Shown here piece by piece: positions 24,952 through 32,388 of a stretch of 47,268 bases of DNA. Within the stretch, counting starts at the first letter, position 1. Every line of letters starts with the position of its first letter. The DNA lies in the NCBI RefSeq assembly GCF_003315795.1, contig NZ_QMEY01000041.1, positions 1 through 47,268 on the forward strand. The letters are read 5' to 3'. The notes beneath the pieces are model-generated. The model was not told the DNA's origin and did no database searches. It saw only the letters and a list, made by a program, of their open reading frames with translations. A program made the position numbers and the translations under genes. This DNA comes from Spongiactinospora rosea. GTDB lineage: Bacteria > Actinomycetota > Actinomycetes > Streptosporangiales > Streptosporangiaceae.

Positions 24952-25700
24952 GGCGTGGGCACCTCGTCTCGTTCGGCATACGCCAGCAGTCCGCCCGCCA
25001 CCGAGCGCGCCGCCCTGATCAGGAGGGACCGCCCGATGTTGCGGGGGTTTCCGGTCCCGTGTGACAGGACCGCCGCGACGCGCGGGTCATACGGCAGGTG
25101 GGCGGCGACCTCGGTGTCCAATGTCCGGGCGACCTCCTTCCGGCTGTAGGGACCGCGTCCGGTCAGCAGGATCCGCGGCCCGGGCAACGGGCCACGCAGT
25201 TCTTTGATCTTCTTCAGGCGCGGCGCGGCAGCGGCCAGTTCCGGCAGGTTGGGGCGGGTGACCATGAGTACCTGGTCGGCGCGGTTCAGGATCGGAAGCG
25301 CGGTGTCAGAGCCGCCCACCCGCCCGAGATCGACGATCACATCATCACTGATGCCGGCGAAGGTCTGCGCGACGGAGGGCCACAGCGGCTCGACAGACGA
25401 CAACTGCGCGGGTTCGGCGAGGCCCGCGAGCACGGCACGCGACTCGACATCGGACAACAGGAGTATCTGCGTGCGCAGAGCCTGCTGCGGGTCCACGCCG
25501 CGTCGGAGTTGTACCGCCCATTCCGCCAGCCCTCGACCCCGTGGCTGCCCGACCAGGTAGCCGGAGAGCACCTGGCCACCTGCCGGATCGCACTCGGCGA
25601 ACAGGATCCGCCGCGGCCAGGCCAGCGTGAGTGCGAGCCCGGACACGGTCACACCGGGGCTGTGTCCTGCGGAACACAGTACGATCATCACCTTCCTCAC
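24948..25700 (-). CDS. TadZ/CpaE-like ParA-family protein with degenerate P-loop
   Basis: 250 residues. The N-terminal strand and loop CSAGHSPGVTVSGLALTLAW correspond to the ParA deviant Walker A, but the signature lysines are absent. The second motif, ILFAECDPAGGQ, matches the conserved FxxECDPxGG of actinobacterial TadZ/CpaE-like proteins. VIVDLGRVGGSD and VLMVTRPNLPEL follow as Walker B and switch elements. TadZ localises Tad pilus machinery to a cell pole or site. Loss of the lysines suggests weak or no ATP hydrolysis, as reported for several TadZ-type proteins. It is 4-bp overlapped on both sides with the SAF gene and tadA. Confidence 0.8.
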   Translation of the reverse strand: MRKVMIVLCSAGHSPGVTVSGLALTLAWPRRILFAECDPAGGQVLSGYLVGQPRGRGLAEWAVQLRRGVDPQQALRTQILLLSDVESRAVLAGLAEPAQLSSVEPLWPSVAQTFAGISDDVIVDLGRVGGSDTALPILNRADQVLMVTRPNLPELAAAAPRLKKIKELRGPLPGPRILLTGRGPYSRKEVARTLDTEVAAHLPYDPRVAAVLSHGTGNPRNIGRSLLIRAARSVAGGLLAYAERDEVPTP

Positions 25701-26329
25701 CCCACCGCGGACCGCAGGACCAAGGCGGTCTTTCCGGCAGCCGCCTGGCGCGCGAGGGCAGGGCCGTCCGCCGCGGGAACGATGACGTCGACGACGACGA
25801 ACCCGTCCGCGTCGATCGGACTGACCCGGTCGACGCGGCCGTGGTGGTAAAGGACCTCGCGCTGAGCACCGGCGTCCGCCGCCACTGTGATGGTCACTTG
25901 ATCACCTGGCCGCAGGCCCCGCGCGGGGAGCTGGCTGGGCTTGAGCGCCAGCGGCACCACCACCTCTCCGGGGCCGGGAATGACCTGATCGGTCACCTGG
26001 CTCGGCGCGAGCAGGGTGCCGGACTTCAGGCCCACTGCGGCCCGCTTTCCGATCACCATGGGCTTGTCGGAGGCATCGAAGCGAGCGACGCCAGGATCCA
26101 TGCCCATGGAGACGGTTCTGAGGTCCTGTAGCTGCAACACCTGGCCCACGGACACATCTCGCGCCATGACCAGCACCGGGGTGTGCCGGGTCGCGGCGGC
26201 GTAGACCTCCCAGCCGATCAAGGCGCCGAGGCCGGTCAGCGCCACTCCTGCGGAGAGCATCACCGGGCGCCGCTTGCCGGGTAGCGGACGGGGGGGGCGG
26301 CGGGGCCTGGTTCTTACCCGGCGCGGCAC
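25697..26329 (-). CDS. SAF-domain (CpaB/RcpC-like) membrane protein
   Basis: 210 residues: a very basic N-terminus (RRVRTRPRRPPRPLPGKRR), one transmembrane helix (AGVALTGLGALIGWEVYAA) and a SAF domain outside (VLVMARDVSVGQVLQLQDL ... PGPGEVVVPLALKPSQLPAR ... PGDQVTITV). CpaB/RcpC proteins of Tad systems have this layout and are thought to stabilise the pilus through the envelope by binding glycan or secretin. Actinomycetes lack the secretin, so its wall-side role is open. It starts at GTG 26329, 15 bp after the preceding gene, and its stop overlaps the TadZ-like gene. Confidence 0.8.
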   Translation of the reverse strand: MPRRVRTRPRRPPRPLPGKRRPVMLSAGVALTGLGALIGWEVYAAATRHTPVLVMARDVSVGQVLQLQDLRTVSMGMDPGVARFDASDKPMVIGKRAAVGLKSGTLLAPSQVTDQVIPGPGEVVVPLALKPSQLPARGLRPGDQVTITVAADAGAQREVLYHHGRVDRVSPIDADGFVVVDVIVPAADGPALARQAAAGKTALVLRSAVG

Positions 26330-26344
26330 GCTGAAGCAACGGGC

Positions 26345-27175
26345 CTATCCCTTCGTGACGAGTGACTGGGCTTCGATGACGCGGATCGGGAAGGTCACCG
26401 ATCGACTGATGGCGGGCAGGTCGCCGCCGGTCCCACCTGACCCACGCCAGGTCCCGCCCCAGTCCACGGTGACGGTGGCCTGGTAAGAGTCCTTGGGGCC
26501 GGCGAATCGGTGGGAGCAGGCGGAGCGCTGCTGATCGGCGGACACGGTGACGTTATAGGGGGTGCCCGGGCCATTACAGACGATCGTCCGGCCATCCCCC
26601 GGTCTGACGGTCATCTTCAGCGGAGCAGCCGTCGCTTCCGCCCAAACGCCGCCGACCTCCAGGCGCTTGGAGCGCGCTTTCCATACGCCCTCTGGCAGGT
26701 AGAACCAGTGCGCTATCCCGACAACGCCGTCAGAGCCTCGAGGGGGCGCAGTGCTTACTTTGGGGCGTTCGATGGGGATCGACGCGAATGCTCTGCGGGC
26801 AAGCTCGTACGGCGTGACACCGGCTGCTTCATTATCCTTCAGCCAGATAACGTCACGAAAGCCATCGGAGCACTGAACCAGGTAGTACGCACCCTTCTTT
26901 GAGTCTTTGGTATTGCTTGCGCGGCTGCCTGGCGTGATGTCCCCGAGGCCGCCGTGCCGCATCCGGATGGGCGACCTTGTGTAAGAACACGTCACCGGCA
27001 ACCTCGAGGCCGAGGCGCTCCCCGGCGTGGCGCTTCCAGAACGTCCGCTTTTCAATCCTGTGAGGAGATATCCCCAGGCTTCGGTAGAAACGTTGACTCT
27101 GTCATCTGGCGGCGACGCGTACGCCTGGGTCGCCAGGCCCGCCGCCACGATGAGGTTCAGGCCGACGGCGTACAT
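26345..27175 (-). CDS. Secreted protein of the Tad operon
   Basis: About 276 residues from ATG 27175, which lies inside the end of the lipoprotein gene (19-bp overlap). A signal peptide (MYAVGLNLIVAAGLATQAYA, cleavage likely after AYA) precedes a polar external protein with several cysteines (VTCSYT, LVQCSD, IVCNGP, RSACSH). The C-terminal half is beta-rich (KMTVRPGDG, YNVTVSAD, YQATVTVDWGGTW) and the four Cys could make two disulphides. I do not recognise a family. Position and secretion suggest an extracellular or wall-associated pilus accessory, such as an anchor or tip, by inference. Confidence 0.75.
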   Translation of the reverse strand: MYAVGLNLIVAAGLATQAYASPPDDRVNVSTEAWGYLLTGLKSGRSGSATPGSASASRLPVTCSYTRSPIRMRHGGLGDITPGSRASNTKDSKKGAYYLVQCSDGFRDVIWLKDNEAAGVTPYELARRAFASIPIERPKVSTAPPRGSDGVVGIAHWFYLPEGVWKARSKRLEVGGVWAEATAAPLKMTVRPGDGRTIVCNGPGTPYNVTVSADQQRSACSHRFAGPKDSYQATVTVDWGGTWRGSGGTGGDLPAISRSVTFPIRVIEAQSLVTKG

Positions 27176-27723
27176 GGCTTGTCCGCCTGTTCCAGGGTGG
27201 AGACGCGCCACACTCCGTCCTCACCCTTGAGCAGGGTGGCGACGAGGTGGGTGCGCTCACTGCCGTACGTCAGCCGCTTGAGGGTCTTGGCGTCGGCCTG
27301 CCCCGTCTCTCGGGCGTCCTGGCAGTCATGCACGGTCGCCTTGTTCTTCTCGATCCGCACGCCGAAGGGGTGAAAGGCCGGCATTCCCCACGTCACGCGG
27401 CCACTGGCTCGCAGTGCGAAGATGCCGCGCATCATACGGTCCAACAGCGGCTGCGTGGCATGGTCAGCGAGGAGCGACTTGCGCTCCTCGGCAGCCAACT
27501 GCTCAGCACGCCGGCCGGCGGTGTAAATCCCGCGATAAGCCGCGGCAATCGCTTCTTCGGGCGTTGGCGTGGCACGCGAAGCCGTCGGTGTCGGGTGTCC
27601 ACTTGACGACGCTTGCCCGCTGGACGAATGATTCGCCCGGCATGCAGTGAGTGCCAGGGCGGCAACCACAAGGACCCCGAAATAAAGGGCAATCCGGGCA
27701 CGGCCTGTTAGCTGATCCCTCAC
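27157..27723 (-). CDS. Putative lipoprotein, first gene of the Tad operon
   Basis: 188 residues. The signal segment IALYFGVLVVAALALTAC ends in an LTAC lipobox, followed by a Ser/Thr/Pro linker (SSSGQASSSGHPTPTAS) and a soluble domain with a conserved-looking WRVSTLEQAD near the end. GTG 27723 is chosen; a TTG one codon earlier is the formal frame start. The protein should be lipid-anchored outside the membrane. Overlap with the downstream secreted-protein gene shows co-translation. Its promoter presumably lies in the low-GC region above (27724-27920). No family recognised. Confidence 0.75.
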   Translation of the reverse strand: MRDQLTGRARIALYFGVLVVAALALTACRANHSSSGQASSSGHPTPTASRATPTPEEAIAAAYRGIYTAGRRAEQLAAEERKSLLADHATQPLLDRMMRGIFALRASGRVTWGMPAFHPFGVRIEKNKATVHDCQDARETGQADAKTLKRLTYGSERTHLVATLLKGEDGVWRVSTLEQADKPCTPSA

Positions 27724-28272
27724 CAAGAAGCAACCTTCACAACTAAAACAATAAGGCGGTTCGACAGGCTAGAGGGAAGATTGCAGCCAAGTCACCTGTC
27801 GATTTGGACACAGCATTCTTACCTACCGGCCAAGCAAGACAGAAAAGCATCACCCACCCAACCAATTGATCACAGTGCGTAATATAGTAACCAAAGTTAA
27901 TACATAGATCCCAAAATGGACTTTACGGGGTGCTTCAAATCCTGCATATTCAATCGGTTCGTGGCACTGAGCCAGATAGTTCAACAAATACCGAGAGAGG
28001 AGGGGTCGGGCTCAGCGAGTCGGTGGATCGCGAACACCCGAACCGGCTTGATCCCGTGCCAAGCCCGCGCCACGGCCCCCAGAGCTCATGCGACCACCCG
28101 ATCAGCGGCCCGCCCAGGGGCAGCGGGGAGCTCCAGACACCCCTGCGCCGTGGGTGGCGGGCACACCGTCGCCCGGCCGGCGCGACGGCCCACCACACCA
28201 GCGCCGACGGTTTCACTTTACGTGCTCTTGGCGCTACTCTCTGCGATCAGTCGATCATCGAGAGGACACGCA
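27724..28272 (-). promoter_or_regulatory. Low-GC divergent region upstream of the Tad operon
   Basis: No gene supported. 27730-27960 is markedly AT-rich for this genome and includes TATATT-like tracts (about 27880-27900), a likely promoter zone for the leftward Tad operon. 27960-28272 returns to normal GC without a protein-like frame and leads to the ribosome-binding site of the secreted-protein gene at 28273. No operator palindrome was identified, so the site of regulation (perhaps by the LysM-BTAD protein) is unknown. Confidence 0.4.
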
Positions 28273-28659
28273 ATGGTGTCAAACGCGTACAAGATCGCCA
28301 GGATGCTCATCGTCGGGCTGGCCGTAGGAACAATGCCGATCTCACCAGCAGCAGCCTCGGCGCCGAACTCGGGCTGGCGAGACGTATACGGCGATGGAAG
28401 CGCGACCGTATCCGCCGATCGCGCCCGAATCAGGGTATGCGACAACAAGAACGACGACATCGCCTACAAGGCGATATGGCACAACAATAACCCCATGGAT
28501 GCCCGTCCCGCATTCCACGTGCAGGCGCCCCAAGGAGGCTGCGCCACTGATAGTTCTCTGTTCGGATCCGTTAAGGTCTTCAAGCTCTGCTACGGGCGAG
28601 TAGACGGCGGAGGCAACATAGTCTTGAAGACATGTAATGCAAGCGTTTGGGTGAAATAG
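28273..28659 (+). CDS. Small secreted protein with four cysteines
   Basis: 128 residues from ATG 28273, preceded by AGAGGA. The signal peptide (MLIVGLAVGTMPISPAAASA core, cleavage after ASA) releases a mature domain of about 95 aa with four cysteines (RVCDNK, GGCATD, KLCYGR, KTCNAS) and strands such as ATVSADRARIRVC. This size and pattern are common in small extracellular actinomycete proteins of unknown role. It converges with the Flp-like gene at 28776-29048 across a perfect hairpin, and flanks the Tad operon, so an envelope or adhesion function is possible but unproven. Confidence 0.75.
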   Translation: MVSNAYKIARMLIVGLAVGTMPISPAAASAPNSGWRDVYGDGSATVSADRARIRVCDNKNDDIAYKAIWHNNNPMDARPAFHVQAPQGGCATDSSLFGSVKVFKLCYGRVDGGGNIVLKTCNASVWVK

Positions 28660-28716
28660 CCCACCGATACCGACCCAAGCCGCCCTAGTTATCCCGAACT
28701 AAAGAATAGGGCGATT

Positions 28717-28758
28717 GTGACCCCCGGTCGGGATGACAACATCCCGACCGGGGGTCAC
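28717..28758. terminator. Bidirectional terminator, 19-bp perfect stem
   Basis: GTGACCCCCGGTCGGGATG and its exact complement are separated by a 4-nt loop (ACAA). It lies between the convergent genes ending at 28659 (+) and 28776 (-) and can serve both. The stem is unusually long and perfect. Confidence 0.85.
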
Positions 28759-28775
28759 CTTCTCCAAAGGAGAGG

Positions 28776-29048
28776 TTACCCCCTTCCGCCTCCGAAAGAC
28801 TTCTCTATGTCCGCCTGCTCCTGCTCGACCAGCGTCTTTATCAGCGTGGCGAGTCCCATAGCAACACCGGCGATGATGGCTGTGATAATCACCCACTCGA
28901 CCGCCGACGCGCCACGAGTGGGGGCGGTACGCGCACGGTTGACATGCACGCCGAGGAGCGCTTGCAGATAACTCAGCCAGGGATGGTTCACTTCGGCCCT
29001 TGCCCTTATCAAAGAGGAGTCTGGCAATGATCTTGCTCGCGATGGCAC
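28776..29048 (-). CDS. Second Flp-family prepilin-like protein
   Basis: 90 residues if started at GTG 29048, or 71 if started at GTG 28991 (VNHPWLSYLQ...). AGGAGGG lies just above the longer start. The leader ends in TRGASAVEWVIITAIIAGVA, a textbook Flp site with cleavage after Gly and Glu at +5, then one transmembrane helix and a charged tail (VEQEQADIEKSFGGGRG). It resembles the operonic Flp-like protein (21703-21915) in layout and long leader but not in detail. It stands alone, about 1 kb upstream of the Tad operon in the same orientation, so it could be the abundant major pilin expressed from its own promoter. Confidence 0.75.
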   Translation of the reverse strand: MPSRARSLPDSSLIRARAEVNHPWLSYLQALLGVHVNRARTAPTRGASAVEWVIITAIIAGVAMGLATLIKTLVEQEQADIEKSFGGGRG

Positions 29049-29322
29049 ATCCCTCCTATCACAGCCTTCGAGCGCCCGCCAACGCGTCGATGCTCATCAT
29101 CACCCCTTCGAACCGAAATCAGAATTAACCTACTTCTGTGCCACCATTCGACCGCTTACACCATTAAGGCCCACATTTGATCCCTCCCTAGAAGTATCAG
29201 CCCATCACTTTCTGCGGGACCAAGTCTCCTGCTGTCAAGTGAAGCTCGGCCTTCACTCGACTGGCACAGCCTGCGCTGCCATGATCTTTGGCCCGGAAGT
29301 CTCAGCCCTTCCGCCGGAGAGG

Positions 29323-29904
29323 TCAAAACTGCGGCAGGCGAGCATGACGGCACCCGAGATCCGCTTTGCCACGCGAGTTCGGTCGCAGTTCCCCGGGCTC
29401 CAGGGACGAAACCAAACCGAGAACACAGCTCAGACCCACCACTGCGAGCAGGCCCGCGAGGACCACCACTTCACATCGATACCACCCGGCGAGCGGATGT
29501 CCGGCCGCGACATCCTTCACGAAGACCCTGCGCGCGCCGCCGACGGGCCGGGACCCGTCCCCAACCCTGATTCCTAAACTGCTGCCGGATCGCTGCCTGT
29601 AGACGACCACGGTGCTCCCGTCTCCGGCGTTCGACCTCGCGCCACTCGGCCCTTCCACCGTCACCCTGGACGCCTTTCGGGAGGACCATGGAACACCCCG
29701 GCCCTGGCCGTCCCCCTCGACCTTGCCGAACCTCTCCCAGGTCCGGTACTGCGCACCACCGACCTCGGCCAGATCGACCACAATGGTCGCCTCCGCCTTC
29801 TGGGCCGCATCGACGATCACCCCATCGCAGGCCGGTGGCCACGCGACACCCCAACGCACTCGGACCGCTCCTCGGGCACCACTGTGCCATGATCCGCCAC
29901 CCAT
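29323..29904 (-). CDS. Hypothetical protein with one C-terminal membrane helix
   Basis: Up to 193 residues with strongly GC-biased wobble positions, unlike the opposite frames. A soluble region (EATIVVDLAEVGGAQYRTW ... SRVTVEGPSGARS ... STVVVYRQRSGSSLGIRV) looks beta-rich; it is followed by a transmembrane helix (CEVVVLAGLLAVVGLSCVLG) and a basic tail. No signal peptide is visible at ATG 29904, and a later GTG (29820) is equally possible. Function unknown. Confidence 0.5.
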   Translation of the reverse strand: MGGGSWHSGARGAVRVRWGVAWPPACDGVIVDAAQKAEATIVVDLAEVGGAQYRTWERFGKVEGDGQGRGVPWSSRKASRVTVEGPSGARSNAGDGSTVVVYRQRSGSSLGIRVGDGSRPVGGARRVFVKDVAAGHPLAGWYRCEVVVLAGLLAVVGLSCVLGLVSSLEPGELRPNSRGKADLGCRHARLPQF

Positions 29905-30074
29905 CCCCCGACCAGGCCACCGTCCACCTCCTCACTCCCATCAGCCCTCCCTCCACCCACGCACTGGCCGACCACGCCGCCGAATACCTCGGCCTCCCAC
30001 GCGAGCACATCACCATCACCATCCAGGACCGGCCATTGCTGCACTCGGCGAAACTCCCCCGCACCGCCACCTGA
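29890..30074 (+). CDS. Possible small protein, 61 aa
   Basis: ATG 29890 opens a 61-codon frame with consistent GC3 and protein-like content (HALADHAAEYLGLPREHIT, then ITIQDRP). It overlaps the likely 5' end of the divergent gene by 15 bp and has no clear ribosome-binding site. Unrecognised. Confidence 0.35.
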
Positions 30075-30759
30075 ACGCCCGGCACAACGAGGTCATCAGT
30101 CACCACCGCCCGCCGCTCGAACCTAGGCGCGCCGCCGATGCGGTTCTCCGAGACCGGCCTGCGCCCCCGGACACCTCGACCAGCAGGCCTGGAACCAGCT
30201 CGGCTGGCAGGATCAGGGGTTCGCCACGCAGTGGGCCAGATGACCACAAAGCATGTCGCCTGCCCGGCCCGCTAGCCGAGCACGCCATTCCCACGCGGGC
30301 GCGCCGCCCGCTTTACAGCCGCCGTACCGGCCCGCCCGGCTACCTCGAACAAGACATGGCTCCCGCGAGCGGTCCTTTTGTACCCGCTGACGGCCTTCTG
30401 GCAGGATGCCTGCCGCAACGCCCACCCGTCGGCGAGCTGGGCTCGGCCACGTTGGCTGACGCGGCACCAAGGTGGCTGCGGCACGGCCAGCGAAGGCGTA
30501 CGGAAGGGCGTCTAAGAAATTTCTGAGCGCGTGCGGCCTGATTCATCTGAGCCGTTTCTGAGGCGCCGAGTAAACCAGAAGCCAAGCAGGATTCGTTCCG
30601 GACCTGGAGCTTCACATGTACGCAAAGCTCGCCCTCAACCCACTGGTCACAACCTCGCACCCCTCGATCGGCCGGCACCTGCCCTAGCACTCTGCACATC
30701 ATCGCGTAAGCCGTGCCCATAACTTCAGCCGATCACCAACACGCGAAGAAAGGCGACCA

Positions 30760-30834
30760 ATGTTCACATGGATCACGCTGTTCACCTTGAACATATGGAA
30801 CTACCTCCCGGACCCACTGTGGTGGGGAGGCTGA
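30760..30834 (+). CDS. Candidate 24-aa hydrophobic/aromatic micropeptide
   Basis: ATG 30760 follows AAAGG at an ordinary distance and opens 24 codons ending at TGA 30832. The peptide (MFTWITLFTLNIW... ending ...WWGG) is rich in Trp, Phe, Leu and Thr and could insert in a membrane. It is too short for statistical support. It could be a small toxin-like or regulatory peptide, or chance. Confidence 0.3.
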   Translation: MFTWITLFTLNIWNYLPDPLWWGG

Positions 30835-31008
30835 TCGTTCAACACCACAGCCGAATACGACGAACTCCGTCCAGCAGTTGGTTCAGGTGCAAGCAAGAGT
30901 GCACCCACGTGATCTGCCCTGAGCAAAGAACAGCCTGACCGAAGTCATGCCAGAGACGGCGCAAGCGGCTCTGACACAGCCGCAACATGCCGGTCTCTGC
31001 CAACGATG

Positions 31009-31049
31009 ACCCTAGGTCCACACCGCATTCGGTGGCGTGGACCTAGGGT
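31009..31049. repeat. 13-bp perfect inverted repeat
   Basis: ACCCTAGGTCCAC at 31009-31021 and its complement at 31037-31049 flank a 15-nt centre that can itself pair (ACC/GGT). There is no gene next to it. It could be an operator, a terminator of a lost gene, or a recombination site. Confidence 0.6.
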
Positions 31050-31189
31050 CTGCCGAAGACAGCAAGTATGGTCACAGCATGCGCTGGAGCGAGAGGACCG
31101 GGTTTTGTCGAGGCCTTCCGCCAGCACGATCATGCCGGCGGAAGGAAGAATCACACGCGATGCCGACCCGGGCTCAGCGGGGGCATGCT

Positions 31190-32334
31190 CTCAGTGAGCG
31201 TTTGGTCTAGAGAGGTCTGTCTGGTTCCTGTTTTCAGGTTCCGCGCCAGTTTGGTGTGTTTTCGCTGGTGAGTCGGCGGGTCATGTTGTCGATCATGGCG
31301 AGATGGATCACGGCTTCGCTGGTGGCGGGCAGGGACTCGTAGTCGCGGGCCAGGCGGCGGTGGTGCATAAGCCAGCCGAAGGTCCGCTCGACCACCCATC
31401 TGCGAGGCAGGACTAGGAAGCCGCGGACGCGCGGGTCGCGGGGGACGATCTGGGCATCGATGCCCCGAGCGGCGGCGTGCTCGATGAAGTACGGGCGGTA
31501 GCTGCCGTCGATCCAGGCCTTGGCGATGGCGGGATGGCCGGTGGCGACCTGGTCGAGCAGACGGGTGCCGGCGGCGGAGTCCTGAACGCTTGCGGCGGTG
31601 ACCACAACGGCCAGGAGCAGGCCGAGGGTGTCGGTGGCGATGTGACGCTTGCGGCCGATGATCTTCTTGGCCGCATCCGTACCTTGGCTGCTCAAGGGCA
31701 CGTTGGCGGACGTCTTGACGCTCTGGGAGTCGATCACGCACGCGGAGGCTCCGGGGTTGCGCCCTTCGGCGGCGCGGGCCAGGCGGCGCAGCAGGCCGTT
31801 CAGTTCGGTGAACAGGCCCTCATCGCGCCAGGCGGCGAAGTACCAGTAGACCGTCTGCCAGGGTGGGTAGTCGTGCGGCAGGTAGCGCCAGGCGATGCCG
31901 GTGCGGTCCACGTACACGATTGCGTTCATGATGGCGCGCAAGTCGTGTCCGGGCGGGCGCCCGAAGCCGGGGGCGGTCGCCTGGCGGCGGGTACGCCAGG
32001 AGGCCAGGGCGGGCTCGATCAGCTTCCAGCGGGCGTCGGACAGATCACTGGGGTAGGGGGTAGATGCTGCCATGGCCCCGGCCTACCGCCGACCAGGCTG
32101 CCTGGCCTACAGCCCACGGGCCAGGGAAGCGAATTGCGACGCCACCGCCACTTCCAGAACATCATCAAGCAGGGCGCTCTGGAATCAGACAGGAGGAAAG
32201 CCGCCGAGTACCGCCACACTCGACCCAAAGTCACTGTAGATAGCAGCTTCCCCGAGCGCCTCACCCTCTGCGCTTCTGGCCGCTTACCAAAGACAGCGCA
32301 AGCCGCCCTATTTTCGACCCAAACGCTCACTCAG
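31190..32334 (-). mobile_element. IS5-family insertion sequence
   Basis: The transposase gene at 31234-32073 is bracketed by imperfect terminal inverted repeats: TCTCAGTGAGCGTTTGG at about 31189-31205 and, inverted, CCAAACGCTCACTCAGA at 32319-32335 (one mismatch in 17). The left end lies 30-45 bp from the transposase stop, as usual, while the right end lies 260 bp above its start, which is long for the family, so extra DNA may be included. The right end abuts domain V of the group II intron. No target duplication is certain. Confidence 0.7.
31234..32073 (-). CDS. IS5-family DDE transposase
   Basis: 279 residues, apparently intact. DUF4096-like N-terminus (YPSDLSDARWKLIEPAL ... AIMNAIVYVDRTGIAWRYLP, WQTVYWYFAAWRDEGLF), first catalytic Asp in ACVIDSQSVKT, GRKRHIATDTLGLLLAV, second Asp in AWIDGSYRPYF, and the Glu region WVVERTFGWLMHHRRLARDYE. 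These are the DDE residues and YREK-like signature of actinobacterial IS5 elements. Nothing in the frame suggests inactivation, so the element may still be mobile. Confidence 0.95.
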   Translation of the reverse strand: MAASTPYPSDLSDARWKLIEPALASWRTRRQATAPGFGRPPGHDLRAIMNAIVYVDRTGIAWRYLPHDYPPWQTVYWYFAAWRDEGLFTELNGLLRRLARAAEGRNPGASACVIDSQSVKTSANVPLSSQGTDAAKKIIGRKRHIATDTLGLLLAVVVTAASVQDSAAGTRLLDQVATGHPAIAKAWIDGSYRPYFIEHAAARGIDAQIVPRDPRVRGFLVLPRRWVVERTFGWLMHHRRLARDYESLPATSEAVIHLAMIDNMTRRLTSENTPNWRGT

Positions 32335-32367
32335 AACCGTGCGTAAACCTCTCGGCTTACACGGCTC
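32334..32367 (-). ncRNA. Group II intron domain V
   Basis: Thirty-four bases read on the minus strand begin GAGCCGTG, have a GAGA-type tetraloop region in the middle and end CGCACGGTTC, the standard length and sequence pattern of bacterial group II domain V. It lies 22 bp after the RT stop, the usual place. Confidence 0.85.
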
Positions 32368-32388
32368 CCATCGTCCAGTCGTCCACGG

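Larger units (their letters stand above)
30075..31189 (+). other. Largely non-coding 1.1-kb region left of the IS5 element
   Basis: No normal-sized gene supported. A short frame ending near 30242 (QQAWNQLGWQDQGFATQWAR) reads like the tail of a lost protein. The region also contains a 24-codon ORF with a ribosome site (30760-30834), a 13-bp inverted repeat (31009-31049) and a terminator-like stem (31114-31145, 12 of 13 pairs, 6-nt loop). It looks like decayed DNA at the edge of the mobile-element nest. Confidence 0.4.

Noticed and set aside
27916..28272. In-frame extension upstream of the secreted protein.
   Set aside because: Proline/arginine-rich, no protein-like pattern, and the ATG at 28273 has both a ribosome site and a proper signal peptide.
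31477..32346. A plus-strand frame across the IS5 element.
   Set aside because: Opposite-strand shadow of an intact transposase with all DDE motifs.
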